Source: Anaerobaca lacustris
GTDB taxonomy: Bacteria; Planctomycetota; Phycisphaerae; Sedimentisphaerales; Anaerobacaceae
Assembly (NCBI RefSeq): GCF_030012215.1
Contig: NZ_JASCXX010000002.1
Location: 62,001-126,000, forward strand
DNA: 64,000 nt
Reading direction: 5' to 3'
Position 1 is the first letter of the stretch. Each line of letters starts with the position of its first letter. The notes under the pieces were generated by a model. It made no database searches, was not told the origin of the DNA, and was given only the letters and a program-made list of their open reading frames with translations. Below are positions 43,402 to 51,991 of the stretch, one piece after another. A program made the translations under genes and the position numbers.

Positions 43402-43770
43402 TCATCCATCCTCGATGATCTCTTCGTCCTGGGGCTGCCAGGCGGGGTCGACGATGCAGAGGAAGACGAGTTCGTGGTCGCCGGTGTTCTCGATGGATTG
43501 CGTGGCGCCGGGCGGGATGTAGACGGTGCTGCCGGGCTCGACGGGCTCGGATTCGTCGTCGATGCACATCGTGCCGAACCCTTCGATGATATAGTACACC
43601 TCGGCCGTGGTCAGCCGGTGCGGCTTGGTCGCCTGGCCGAAGGGCACGGTGGCGTGGGCCAGGCTGTAGCGAATCTGCACGTCCGCCTTGTCCGGGTGCA
43701 GCAGCTCGCGCAGGAGCGAGCCGTCACCCGCGATGAATTCTCTGCAATCATCCACCAGCTTGATGAGCAT
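43402..43770 (-). CDS. Small cupin-domain protein
   Basis: A 122-residue single cupin: ATVPFGQATKPHRLTTAEVYYIIEGFGTM and the second motif PGSTVYIPPGATQSIENTG. The metal-binding His and Glu of motif 1 are present (H..E), while motif 2 lacks the usual histidine (GATQSIEN). ATG 43770 follows GGGAGG. It overlaps the transporter stop (TAATG) and so is translated with it. The ligand is unknown. Confidence 0.85.
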   Translation of the reverse strand: MLIKLVDDCREFIAGDGSLLRELLHPDKADVQIRYSLAHATVPFGQATKPHRLTTAEVYYIIEGFGTMCIDDESEPVEPGSTVYIPPGATQSIENTGDHELVFLCIVDPAWQPQDEEIIEDG

Positions 43771-45083
43771 TACGATCCTCCCAATAGTATCGATCCTTCG
43801 GTGAAAAACGTCCCGGCGACGCAGCCGGTCATCAGGCAGGCCAGCGTCGCCGCGATCAGGGCCCGCACCGCGATCGGCCCGATGTCCTTCGACCGCTGCG
43901 GCGCCAGCGCGCAGAAGCTGCCGACGAAGATGGCCATCGACGCGATATGGGCGAACCCGCACAGGGCGTACGTCGCGATGACCGCCGAGCGCGGGTGCTG
44001 CAAGAGGCCCTCTTTCATCGCGGTCGCCAGGTCGTTGTAGGCCGCCACTTCAGTGACGATCAGCCGTTCTCCGACGATCCGCGAGATCGCGCTCGCGTCG
44101 GCGATCGGCACGCCCAGGACCAGCGTCACGGGGTAGAACAGGATGCCGAACAGGGCCTTGAGCGACCACGGCCCTTCCCAGCCGAAGAGGGGATTGATCC
44201 AGTCGCCGAGGCCGCCGAGGACGAGATCGACCAGGGCCACGAGGCCGAGGACGGCGATCAGCAGGGCGGCGATCCCGACGATCATCCGCACGCCGGCGTT
44301 AGCGCCGTTGATGATCGCCTCGAACAGATTGCTGTCCCGCTCATAGTACGGCTCGACGCGCACGCCCAGCGTCTCCGGCTGTTCGCCTTCCGGCAGCAGG
44401 ATCTTCGACATGAGCAAAGCCGCCGGCGCCGACAGCAGCGACGCCGAAACCAGATGCCCGGCGATCATCGGGAACTGTTCGCGCAGGCTGAAGACATACA
44501 GCGCCAGCACGTTCGATGCGACCGTGGCCATGCCCGCCGTCAAAACGGTGCAGGTCTCCGACCGCGTCATACGAGCCAGGTGGGGCTTGACGGTCAGCAT
44601 GGATTCGACGCCGACGAAGATGTTGCTGGCCGCGACCAGCGACTCGGCGCCGGAGATCCGCATCAGACGGGTGAAGACCCGGGCGAACGCCTTGATCAGC
44701 AGGGGCATCACCCGCAGGTAGTACAGGATGGCGATCAGGGCCGAGAAGAAGATGATCGTCGGAAAGCCCTGGAACGCCAGGATGAAACCGAGCGATTCGG
44801 CTCCGTCATCCCCGGTCTGGCCCGGGCCCAAGGCCAGGCGTCCGAAGACGAACCGCGCGCCGGCGCCGGCCGAGTCGATCACGCGGACGACGACGTCGTT
44901 GACAACGAGAAACACTCTGGCCCCGGCCGGCACCATGAAGATGACCGAGGCGACGGCCAGTTGCAGCGCCACGCCCCAGACGATCAGCCGGAAGTTCATG
45001 TTTCGCCGTTCGGCCGAGAGGACCCACGCAACGCCGATCAGAACGAAGATGCCCGCGAAGCTGACGAGGTTATAGATATCCAT
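43770..45083 (-). CDS. Concentrative nucleoside transporter, CNT family
   Basis: A 437-residue membrane protein of the NupC/CNT family that carries nucleosides with sodium or protons. Landmarks are SLGFILAFQGFPTIIFFSALIAILYYL, GAESLVAASNIFVGVESMLTVKP, TVLTAGMATVASNVLALYV and YALCGFAHIASMAIFVGS. ATG 45083 (MDIYNLVSFAGIFVLIG) starts the first hydrophobic segment; the upstream in-frame extension is Ser/Arg-rich and not protein-like. It is followed by the coupled cupin gene. Confidence 0.9.
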   Translation of the reverse strand: MDIYNLVSFAGIFVLIGVAWVLSAERRNMNFRLIVWGVALQLAVASVIFMVPAGARVFLVVNDVVVRVIDSAGAGARFVFGRLALGPGQTGDDGAESLGFILAFQGFPTIIFFSALIAILYYLRVMPLLIKAFARVFTRLMRISGAESLVAASNIFVGVESMLTVKPHLARMTRSETCTVLTAGMATVASNVLALYVFSLREQFPMIAGHLVSASLLSAPAALLMSKILLPEGEQPETLGVRVEPYYERDSNLFEAIINGANAGVRMIVGIAALLIAVLGLVALVDLVLGGLGDWINPLFGWEGPWSLKALFGILFYPVTLVLGVPIADASAISRIVGERLIVTEVAAYNDLATAMKEGLLQHPRSAVIATYALCGFAHIASMAIFVGSFCALAPQRSKDIGPIAVRALIAATLACLMTGCVAGTFFTEGSILLGGS

Positions 45084-45144
45084 GACGTGGGATTGTACAA
45101 AGGCCGGGCCGATGTGGAAATGCTGGATCGAGCGGACAGGGAAA

Positions 45145-45918
45145 TTACGATGCGATCTCGCTGACGTCCTTGAGGATGTAGTGCGGGCGATAGGCGTAGG
45201 CGTCCAGGTCGGATTCTTTCGTGATGCCGCTGAGGACCAGGACGGTGTCGATGCCCGCTTCGATGCCCGCGACGACATCGGTGTCCATCCGATCGCCGAT
45301 GATCACGGTCTCTTCTCGCTGGCAGCTCAGCAGCGTCAGGGCGTGGCGCATGATGAGCGGGTTGGGCTTGCCGATGAAATAGGCCTGTCGTCCGGTGGCC
45401 AGTTCGATCGGCGCCGCCAGGGCCCGGCACGCCGGAGCGATCCCTTTCTCCGTCGGTCCCGTCAGATCCGGATTGGTCCCTACCAGCCTAGCCCCGCCCA
45501 GGACGAGCTGGATGGCCATCTCGATCTTCTCGTAGCTGTAACTCCGCGTCTCGCCCACGATCACGTAGTCGGGATGGCTCTCATCGACCGAAAGTCCCGC
45601 CTCGTACAGGGCCTGGTAGAGCCCCGAATCGCCGATGGCGAAGACCCGTCCGCCAGGGCATTGCGAGGCGATGAAATGGGCGGTCGCCATGCCGGAGGTG
45701 ATAAAATGCTCCTCGCCGACCTCGATGCCCATGTGCCGCAGTTTCTGATGCAGCTCGCGCGGCGAGCGAGCGGAGCTGTTGGTCAGGAACAAAAATCGCT
45801 TGCCCTCGCTCTGGAGCCAGTCGACGAACGCCTTCGAGCCTTCCAACAGGCGCGAGCCGTGATAGATCACCCCGTCCATGTCGCAGATGAACCCGCGTTT
45901 GTCTCTCAACCGTTCCAT
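45145..45918 (-). CDS. HAD-IIA phosphatase, NagD-like
   Basis: A 257-residue HAD hydrolase of subfamily IIA (NagD, 4-nitrophenylphosphatase, phosphoglycolate phosphatase). Motif I is CDMDGVIYHG, motif II LFLTNSSARSP, motif III lysine in GKPNPLIM and motif IV GDRMDTDVVAGIEAG. ATG 45918 has GGAG five bases ahead and gives the normal length; ATG 45936 and 45996 are alternatives. The physiological substrate is unknown. It lies 61 bases upstream of the nucleoside transporter gene, so a nucleotide-type substrate is possible. Confidence 0.88.
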   Translation of the reverse strand: MERLRDKRGFICDMDGVIYHGSRLLEGSKAFVDWLQSEGKRFLFLTNSSARSPRELHQKLRHMGIEVGEEHFITSGMATAHFIASQCPGGRVFAIGDSGLYQALYEAGLSVDESHPDYVIVGETRSYSYEKIEMAIQLVLGGARLVGTNPDLTGPTEKGIAPACRALAAPIELATGRQAYFIGKPNPLIMRHALTLLSCQREETVIIGDRMDTDVVAGIEAGIDTVLVLSGITKESDLDAYAYRPHYILKDVSEIAS

Positions 45919-46066
45919 CGATTCTCCGGAAGCCATAAAGATACCCCAATCATCGTGTGACAGAGGCAGACTACCGGATACGTCTCGACGCGTCAATCCC
46001 GACCTCGGGTACGACGTTGCGGAGGGTGCGATGTGTCTTTGCAGGTGGATTCGCAGGGGAGGTCGG

Positions 46067-46501
46067 TCACAGTCCGCCGGGCGGGAAGTCCAGGGGGAAG
46101 GGCTTGCCTGGATACCAGCCGATATAGCAGCGCAGCCTCTGCACCCAGGTCAGGCTCCGCCTCCATTGCCGAGTCGCCTGGAGCAGTTGCCTGACGTAGG
46201 GGTTGCCATCTTCGTGAAGATGTTCGAGCAGAGGGATGGCCGCTTCGAGGTTCCGTTTCAGGAGCATGGCGGTGATGAAATTGGCGACGTGGAGGGGCGG
46301 TACGTCCTCGGCGACAACGATGCGGCCGCCCGGAAAGACCAACTCGCGAAAGGTCCGCACAGCTTCGTCGTATCTGCCCAGACGCAGCAGGCACACACCT
46401 CGGGCATTGCGCCATGGAGGTGAATCCTGACCGCAATGAGCAATCGAAGCCAATGCCTTCTCGGCCTCACCTCTGTCGAGCAACTCGACGATGTCCGTCA
46501 T
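46067..46501 (-). CDS. Small TPR-like protein of unknown function
   Basis: About 144 residues (from ATG 46501; ATG 46534 adds 11). The sequence has helical pairs like TPR units: VELLDRGEAEKALASIAHCG and NARGVCLLRLGRYDEAVRTFREL, then a single further pair. The end is Pro/aromatic rich (CYIGWYPGKPFPLDFPPGG). No signal peptide. Not recognised beyond the TPR-like repeats; no strong ribosome site. Confidence 0.6.
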   Translation of the reverse strand: MTDIVELLDRGEAEKALASIAHCGQDSPPWRNARGVCLLRLGRYDEAVRTFRELVFPGGRIVVAEDVPPLHVANFITAMLLKRNLEAAIPLLEHLHEDGNPYVRQLLQATRQWRRSLTWVQRLRCYIGWYPGKPFPLDFPPGGL

Positions 46502-46711
46502 CGTCGCATGGGGTTTGATTCTGGTGTTGAGCATGATTCTGCTCTGCCGTTCTCGGATCGATCAGGTGGACGGAGAGTCCAGGTGGCAAGAGGCGAAGAC
46601 CGACCTGCATCCGGTCGGCCTCCGCCTCGGCTTTGCGTCTCTGTCCGCCACGCGTCCGTCACACGACGTTGAAACTGCGGGGTCTATATGCGGCCGACGC
46701 CGCCCGTACCG

Positions 46712-46843
46712 TTAATAGCAGGGCCTGTCGCCAGACTTGCCGGCGGGTTTCTGCGGCGGGGTGCCCTTGGGCTGACCCGCGGGTTTGGGTTGGCTGGCCG
46801 GCTTCTGCTGTGGCTTGGGGGCTTGACCTTTCCTGTCTTCCAT
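46712..46843 (-). CDS. Small Lys/Pro/Gln-rich protein (candidate)
   Basis: A 43-residue frame starting at ATG 46843 with AAAGGA upstream. The product (MEDRKGQAPKPQQKPASQPK...) is almost entirely K, P, Q, G, A and S, with PKP/QKP repeats and a terminal Cys-Tyr. It would be basic and unfolded. It lies divergent from the sigma-54 activator gene with a shared 257-base gap. Coding is plausible but rests on start context and composition only. Confidence 0.4.
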   Translation of the reverse strand: MEDRKGQAPKPQQKPASQPKPAGQPKGTPPQKPAGKSGDRPCY

Positions 46844-47042
46844 GTTGCTCACGTCCTTTTCTTGATTCGTTGTTCCTGAAGGTTGGGTGCGCGCTCGCAC
46901 CCTTTGGGACTCTCTCTATGCAAAGGGCGTTCCCTCGTCGATAAAATGATGCCTGTGTGTTCGTAACCGATTTGCAGAAAGGATCTTAGGTTTATTGTAG
47001 ACACGAGGGCTCCCGGGCGAGACAATGAGATCGGATATCAAG

Positions 47043-47085
47043 CCTCCGATAGAACGGAGTCTTTAGGTCTGAAACGTGGTTTCAG
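47043..47085 (+). promoter_or_regulatory. Two leader hairpins at the sigma-54 activator gene
   Basis: Hairpin 1: CTCCG/CGGAG (47044-47059, 6-base loop), followed by TCTTT. Hairpin 2: CTGAAA/TTTCAG (47069-47085, 5-base loop); its 3' arm overlaps the first two bases of the AGGAG ribosome site at 47084-47088. Folding would partly hide the site, so translation could be controlled by structure. Inferred from sequence only. Confidence 0.5.
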
Positions 47086-47100
47086 GAGTTTATTCTTCCG

Positions 47101-48519
47101 ATGTTGATTCGTATTCTGCTGGCGATTCGCTCGACCGCATTGCGTCGTCGTCTTCGCGAATCGCTGAACATGCCGGACGTGATGGTGCAGGCGGTCGATC
47201 TCAAAAACGGTTTGTGGGAACGCCTGGGGGTGCTCAACGCTGATTGCGTGGTCATCGACAAGACGCTGATCCCCGAGCCGGTGGCTCAGAGCATGGCTTT
47301 TCTCGCCCAAGTGCCCGATGCGCCCGCCACGGTCGTCCTTGCCAACCATGAGGATGCCCAGGAGAGGGCGAAGTTCCTGGCCCTTGGCTGTGAAGCCGTC
47401 CTCAATTCCACCTTGCCGATCGCGACGCTGCGCGATGCGCTTCTGGCGATCGTGAATCGGATGCGCGCCAGGAGCGTCGGGGACCTCATGCAGCGGGGCT
47501 CTGCGCAGGCCCGTCTCTCGGATTTCGTCTCGCGCAGTCCTCGCATGCAGGCCTTCATGAGCGTGGTCACGCGCGTCGCCAACAGCGATGCGTCTCTGCT
47601 GATCCAGGGTGAGACGGGCGTGGGAAAGGAACGGCTGGCGCGAGCGATCCATGCCGAAGGGACGCGGGCCGGCGGGCCCTTCATCGCGGTCAACTGCGGT
47701 GCGCTGCCCGAATCGCTGCTCGAAAGCGAGTTGTTCGGCCACGAGCAGGGGGCGTTCACCGGCGCCTTGCGCGGCCGGCGCGGGTGCTTCGAGCTGGCCC
47801 ATCGGGGCACGATCTTTCTCGATGAGATCAGCGAGATGCCCTTTCACCTTCAGGTCAAGCTGCTTCGCGTGCTGCAGGAGTATGAGATCCAGCCGATCGG
47901 CTCGGAGAAGACGATCAAGGTCGACGTGCGCGTGATGGCGTCCACGAACCGGAACCTGGAAGAGGAGGTCAAGAGCGGGCGATTTCGCAAGGACCTGTAT
48001 TACCGCCTCAGCGTGGTCAGTCTGGCGATTCCGCCTCTGCGCGAACGCCGCGAGGACATCGGCGCCCTGGTCGACGGCTACATCGCGTATCTGCGTCTGC
48101 GCATCGGCGGCGGGGCGTATGCCATCGAGCCGGACGCGATGAGGGCGTTGTGTGAGTACGGCTGGCCGGGCAACGTCCGAGAGTTGATCAACGTGATCGA
48201 GCGGGCCATGCTGCTGTGCAATCGCGAGACCATCGCGATGAACGACCTTCCCGATTCGATCAGTGGTCCGGTTGCGGCATCGCCTGCGTCGGCCGATGGG
48301 ACCTTTGGCGAGGGGGATCCCGAAACACTCTTCTGCCGTCCCTGGCACGACGTTCGGCGGATCGTCGTGGATCGGGCCGAGCGGGAGTATTTCGCCCACC
48401 TCCTGAGGTTGTCGGGAGGACGCATCGGCGAGACGGCGAAGCGCGCGGGGATGAGGTCCCGGTCGCTCTTCGAGAAGATGAAGAAGCACGGGCTGCGGAA
48501 AGAGGACTTCAAGCCGTGA
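47101..48519 (+). CDS. Sigma-54-dependent transcriptional activator with degenerate receiver
   Basis: 472 residues. The N-terminal 115 residues have a receiver-like layout (ADCVVIDKTL at the usual Asp strand) but lack the paired acidic residues near the start, so it is likely a pseudo-receiver. The AAA+ domain has Walker A GETGVGKE, the sigma-54 contact loop EQGAFTGAL, Walker B TIFLDEISEMP and the R-finger region. A short Fis-type helix-turn-helix ends the protein (GRIGETAKRAGMRSRSLFEKMKKHGL). It would activate sigma-54 promoters; target genes are unknown, and none of the window's promoters has a clear -24/-12 match. Confidence 0.92.
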   Translation: MLIRILLAIRSTALRRRLRESLNMPDVMVQAVDLKNGLWERLGVLNADCVVIDKTLIPEPVAQSMAFLAQVPDAPATVVLANHEDAQERAKFLALGCEAVLNSTLPIATLRDALLAIVNRMRARSVGDLMQRGSAQARLSDFVSRSPRMQAFMSVVTRVANSDASLLIQGETGVGKERLARAIHAEGTRAGGPFIAVNCGALPESLLESELFGHEQGAFTGALRGRRGCFELAHRGTIFLDEISEMPFHLQVKLLRVLQEYEIQPIGSEKTIKVDVRVMASTNRNLEEEVKSGRFRKDLYYRLSVVSLAIPPLRERREDIGALVDGYIAYLRLRIGGGAYAIEPDAMRALCEYGWPGNVRELINVIERAMLLCNRETIAMNDLPDSISGPVAASPASADGTFGEGDPETLFCRPWHDVRRIVVDRAEREYFAHLLRLSGGRIGETAKRAGMRSRSLFEKMKKHGLRKEDFKP

Positions 48520-48595
48520 GCGTCGATCGCAGCGACCTCTTCGCTCTTTGGCCCAGGGGCGGTCGGGGCCGGCGGATGTCTTCCACGGGCACGTT

Positions 48596-49675
48596 TCAGT
48601 CTTTCGTCAGCCGCGTCTGCGTCGATTCGTCCTGGACGATGCGCCAGAGGTTTCTCAGGTTGCGGTGGTGCATGCCGTAGGCCCAGTGGCCGGGCGGCGG
48701 TTCCAGGAACGTGCGGAAGGCCCTGCGCTGAGCGAGGCGCTCGGCGGCCTGCTCGAAGCTCAGGCCCTCTCGCTGCGCCGCCCGGACACCGGTCAGCATC
48801 TTTTCGTAATAGTTGCGGATCGGGACCAGGTCGCTCCTGCGCAACGGCGGGCTGTGCGACGGAATCACGCGGTCGATCGGCACGTTCGGATCGAGGAATT
48901 CATCGAGCACCGCAAGGTGACGCTGCACATCCTCCATGTGCGCCTGTTCGCCGATCTCCGGTAGCTGGGCCCGCTGGTAGGCCACCGCGCCTGTGAACAG
49001 CAGCCGCTCCTGCGGGATGTAGACCAAGGTATCGCTGTGGCTGTGGCCTTTGCCGAAGAAGACCAGTTCCAACGTCAGGTCGCCCAGGTCCAGCGTGTAG
49101 CGGTCGGAGAACGTCAGCGTAGGTTTGACGACCTCGTAGCCTTCTTCAAGGTCCTCGATATACAACTCCCAGAATCGGATCTCGCCGCGCATCAATTGCG
49201 CGTGCGCGCGATTGCCGCCGAATTGGCGCAGGTTGGTCCGCAGGGTTGCCAGGACGTGTGCGGCGTCTTCGATGGTCCTGCGCCTGCGTTGTGGATCGGT
49301 CTGGCCGTCGATCCGCCATTGGATCTCCGCTGCGAGGTTCTCGTGGGCGACGACCGGAAGGTTCGCAAAGGTGCCGTTGCCGCCGGCGTGGTGGCCGTGT
49401 GTGTTGACGAGATAGGCCCAGTCCGTTCGTCCGAACGCCCGTTCGACTCGCTCCTTGATCGGGGTGGTGATCCGGGGCGACATCTCCGTGTCGATAAGCA
49501 CGAGACCTCTCTGCGACTGGATGCCGACGAGATGACACAAACGGTCGGGCCCGATCCAATGAACCAGCACCACGCGTTCGCTGAGCCGCTGGAGGCGAAC
49601 GTAGTCGGCCGGATCGCGCCCGGCGCCGGCGGCCAGCAGCGGCAGCAACCACACGAGAGAAATCGTCTGGACCAT
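48596..49675 (-). CDS. Secreted metallo-beta-lactamase-fold protein 1
   Basis: A 359-residue exported MBL-fold protein (short signal segment ISLVWLLPLLAAGAG). The fold motifs are LVLIDTEMSP, NTHGHHAGGN at residues 91-100, GKGHSHSDTLVY and IPSHSPPL. The first metal motif is normally HxHxDH; here two residues are missing, giving H93-G-H95-H96, so metal binding may be altered. The last 60 residues (ERLAQRRAFRTFLEPPPGHW) are shared with its neighbour. It is the downstream copy of a tandem pair. Substrate unknown. Confidence 0.82.
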   Translation of the reverse strand: MVQTISLVWLLPLLAAGAGRDPADYVRLQRLSERVVLVHWIGPDRLCHLVGIQSQRGLVLIDTEMSPRITTPIKERVERAFGRTDWAYLVNTHGHHAGGNGTFANLPVVAHENLAAEIQWRIDGQTDPQRRRRTIEDAAHVLATLRTNLRQFGGNRAHAQLMRGEIRFWELYIEDLEEGYEVVKPTLTFSDRYTLDLGDLTLELVFFGKGHSHSDTLVYIPQERLLFTGAVAYQRAQLPEIGEQAHMEDVQRHLAVLDEFLDPNVPIDRVIPSHSPPLRRSDLVPIRNYYEKMLTGVRAAQREGLSFEQAAERLAQRRAFRTFLEPPPGHWAYGMHHRNLRNLWRIVQDESTQTRLTKD

Positions 49676-49733
49676 TTTGAGTCTCCATCGTTAGAAGAAC
49701 GACAATATCGACCTCGTTCGCAAGGCGCACGCA

Positions 49734-50822
49734 TCAATCTTGCGCTTGCGCCGCATGCGCCGGCGACGATTCGTCCTGGACGATGCGCCAGAGGTTTCTC
49801 AGGTTGCGGCGGTGCATGCCGTGGGCCCAGTGGCCCGGCGGCGGTTCCAGATAGCCGGCAAACGCCCTTCGCTGGGCGAGACGCTCGGCGGCCTGCTCGA
49901 AGCTCAGGCCCTCTCGCTGCGCCGCCCGAACGCCGGTGAGCATCTTCTCATAGTAGGCCCGGACCGGGACCAGGTCGCTCTTGCGCAACGGCGGGCTGTG
50001 CGACGGGACCACGCGGTCGATCTGCATGGCGGGATCGAGCAACTCGTCGAGGACCGCAAAGAACCGTTGGACGTCCTGCATCTCAGTCCGCTCGCCGATC
50101 TCGGGCAGGTGGGCCCGCTGATAGGCGATCGCACCGGTGACCAGCAGCCGCTCCTGCGGGATGTAGATCAGGATGTCGGAGAGACTGTGGCCCTTGCCGA
50201 AAAAGATCAATTCCAGCGTCAGATCCCCGAGGTCCAGCGTGTGCCGGTCGGCGAACGTCAGCGACGGCCTGACCAGTTCGTAGCCGGCCTGAAGGTCCTC
50301 GATATACAGCTCGCAGAACCTGATCTCGCCCTGGATCATTCGGGTGTACGTGCGGTTGCCTGCGAGCTGGTGCAGGTTGGCCCCCAGGGTCTGGAGGGTC
50401 CGCGCGGCGCCGTCGAGGTCCATGCGCCTGCGGCTGGGGTCGGTCTGCTTGTCGATCAGCCACTGCATGTCCTGGGCGAGATTCTCGTGTCCGACGACGA
50501 CGGCCTCTCTGAAGAGGCTGTTGCCGCCGGCGTGCTGCAGGTGGGCGTGCGTGTTGATGACGTACGCCCAGTCGGTGCGTCCGAACTGGCGCTCGATCCG
50601 CTCCTTGATCGGCGCCATGATGCGAGGCGATATCTCCGTGTCGATGATGACCAGGCCCTTCTCCGACCGGATCGCGGTGAGGTTGCACCGGCCGGTCCCG
50701 ACCCACCAGGCCAGGAGCACGCGTTGGCTGAGCGGCTCGATGCGAACGTAGTCGGCCGGATCGCGCCCGGCGCCGGCGGCCAGCAGCGGCAACAGCAATA
50801 CGATCGAGATCGTCCTGAGCAT
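49734..50822 (-). CDS. Secreted metallo-beta-lactamase-fold protein 2
   Basis: A 362-residue paralogue of the gene downstream, with a matching signal segment (LRTISIVLLLPLLAAGAG). The metal motif is intact in spacing, NTHAHLQHAGG (H92, H94, H97), with Gln in place of the usual Asp; GKGHSLSDILIY and VPSHSPPL follow. ATG 50822 begins the signal peptide; the frame is open upstream to 50972 but that part is not protein-like. The two copies are 58 bases apart and nearly identical in long stretches, such as the last 60 residues. Confidence 0.82.
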   Translation of the reverse strand: MLRTISIVLLLPLLAAGAGRDPADYVRIEPLSQRVLLAWWVGTGRCNLTAIRSEKGLVIIDTEISPRIMAPIKERIERQFGRTDWAYVINTHAHLQHAGGNSLFREAVVVGHENLAQDMQWLIDKQTDPSRRRMDLDGAARTLQTLGANLHQLAGNRTYTRMIQGEIRFCELYIEDLQAGYELVRPSLTFADRHTLDLGDLTLELIFFGKGHSLSDILIYIPQERLLVTGAIAYQRAHLPEIGERTEMQDVQRFFAVLDELLDPAMQIDRVVPSHSPPLRKSDLVPVRAYYEKMLTGVRAAQREGLSFEQAAERLAQRRAFAGYLEPPPGHWAHGMHRRNLRNLWRIVQDESSPAHAAQAQD

Positions 50823-51030
50823 CCTGACTCTCCATAAATGCCGGGATGTGGTTCGACCCGGCCGATTCTTGTGGTCTGCTGTAGGGACCGTCATTCTGGA
50901 AGACGGCCGGAACCATCCCGCGTTACGCGAAAACCAGTCGGCCGAACCCAGGGCGGATTCAGGCGTATTCACAGGGGAACACTATGCAATTATGTGGCCG
51001 CTGATGAGACAATTGACGAAAGGATGACCG

Positions 51031-51618
51031 ATGACTATGCGGATTGGCATTGTGATACTGTCCATGTTGGTGCTGGCCGGCTGCGGCAAGAGGGATGACG
51101 ACACTCAGGCGAACCAGCCGGGCAATCCAAACCCTGCGATGTTGGAGGCGGCGGGAGCAGTCGCCGCGGCCGTTCCCACGAAGCTGGGCGACGCGGCGTA
51201 TCCGTTGACCGGGCTGACCTGGGTCAAGGGCGATCCGGTGACGATCACGCCGGGCACGGTTTATGTGGTGGAATTCTGGGCGACGTGGTGCCCGCCATGC
51301 GTCAAGAGCATTCCTCACCTGACGGAACTACAGGCCAAGTACGGCGATCGCGTCGTGTTCGTCGGCGTTTCGAATGAGGACGTCGCCACAGTCCGGCCGT
51401 TTGTGGCCGCCAAGGGCGATCAGATGGACTATGCGGTGGCCGTCGATCCGGCAGGCAACGTCGTCGACGGCTATATGACGGCCTTCCAGCAACGTACGAT
51501 TCCCGCCGCCTTCATCGTCGACACCGAAGGCCGGATCATCTGGCGCGGCAATCCGTTGGTCGATCTCGAAGCTGTGCTCGATCGCGTCCTGGCCGGCACG
51601 TATACACTTCCCGGCTGA
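51031..51618 (+). CDS. TlpA-like thioredoxin-fold lipoprotein
   Basis: A 195-residue lipoprotein with lipobox LAGC (Cys18), a spacer, and a TlpA/ResA-type thioredoxin domain with redox motif WCPPC (C87, C90) and the cis-proline segment TIPAAFIVD. Such proteins reduce or shuffle disulfides, often for cytochrome c or metalloprotein maturation, on the outer face of the membrane. The ribosome site is AAAGGATG-type just before ATG 51031. Confidence 0.9.
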   Translation: MTMRIGIVILSMLVLAGCGKRDDDTQANQPGNPNPAMLEAAGAVAAAVPTKLGDAAYPLTGLTWVKGDPVTITPGTVYVVEFWATWCPPCVKSIPHLTELQAKYGDRVVFVGVSNEDVATVRPFVAAKGDQMDYAVAVDPAGNVVDGYMTAFQQRTIPAAFIVDTEGRIIWRGNPLVDLEAVLDRVLAGTYTLPG

Positions 51619-51991
51619 GCGACCGGGACAATTACCGGACCGTTCACCCCATCCCATTGACGATACCGCACCGATCCACGGCTGCGGCGCCGTGAGGTGT
51701 ATGTCTGCCCCGGCACCGGCGGTCAGTCAAGTGATCATTCATCCGAGCAATTTCCGCTGTCGGCATAGGTGAATTGCCCATGAAAAGTGGATTATGCCTG
51801 TTGGGTCACCCCGGTGAAATGACGATAGTGTTAAAAGGAGCAGGGGTGGTGTGGAACGAGCCGGCAGACAGACCGTGGCTTGGAGCATGCCGAGCGGCGG
51901 GCTGGATCACCGCAAACCAGATGTGAGAGATCGGCTGTTGTGCTTGACGGGGCCAGGCAGTCCGTGCGATTGTTTGGAGGGAAGAATTGCC
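51619..51991. other. Intergenic region between two thioredoxin-fold genes
   Basis: 373 bases. No gene, terminator or promoter was recognised with confidence. It ends with GGAGGGAAG (51976-51984) before ATG 51992. The frame of the next gene is open from 51851, but that extension has no signal-like or domain-like content. Confidence 0.4.
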
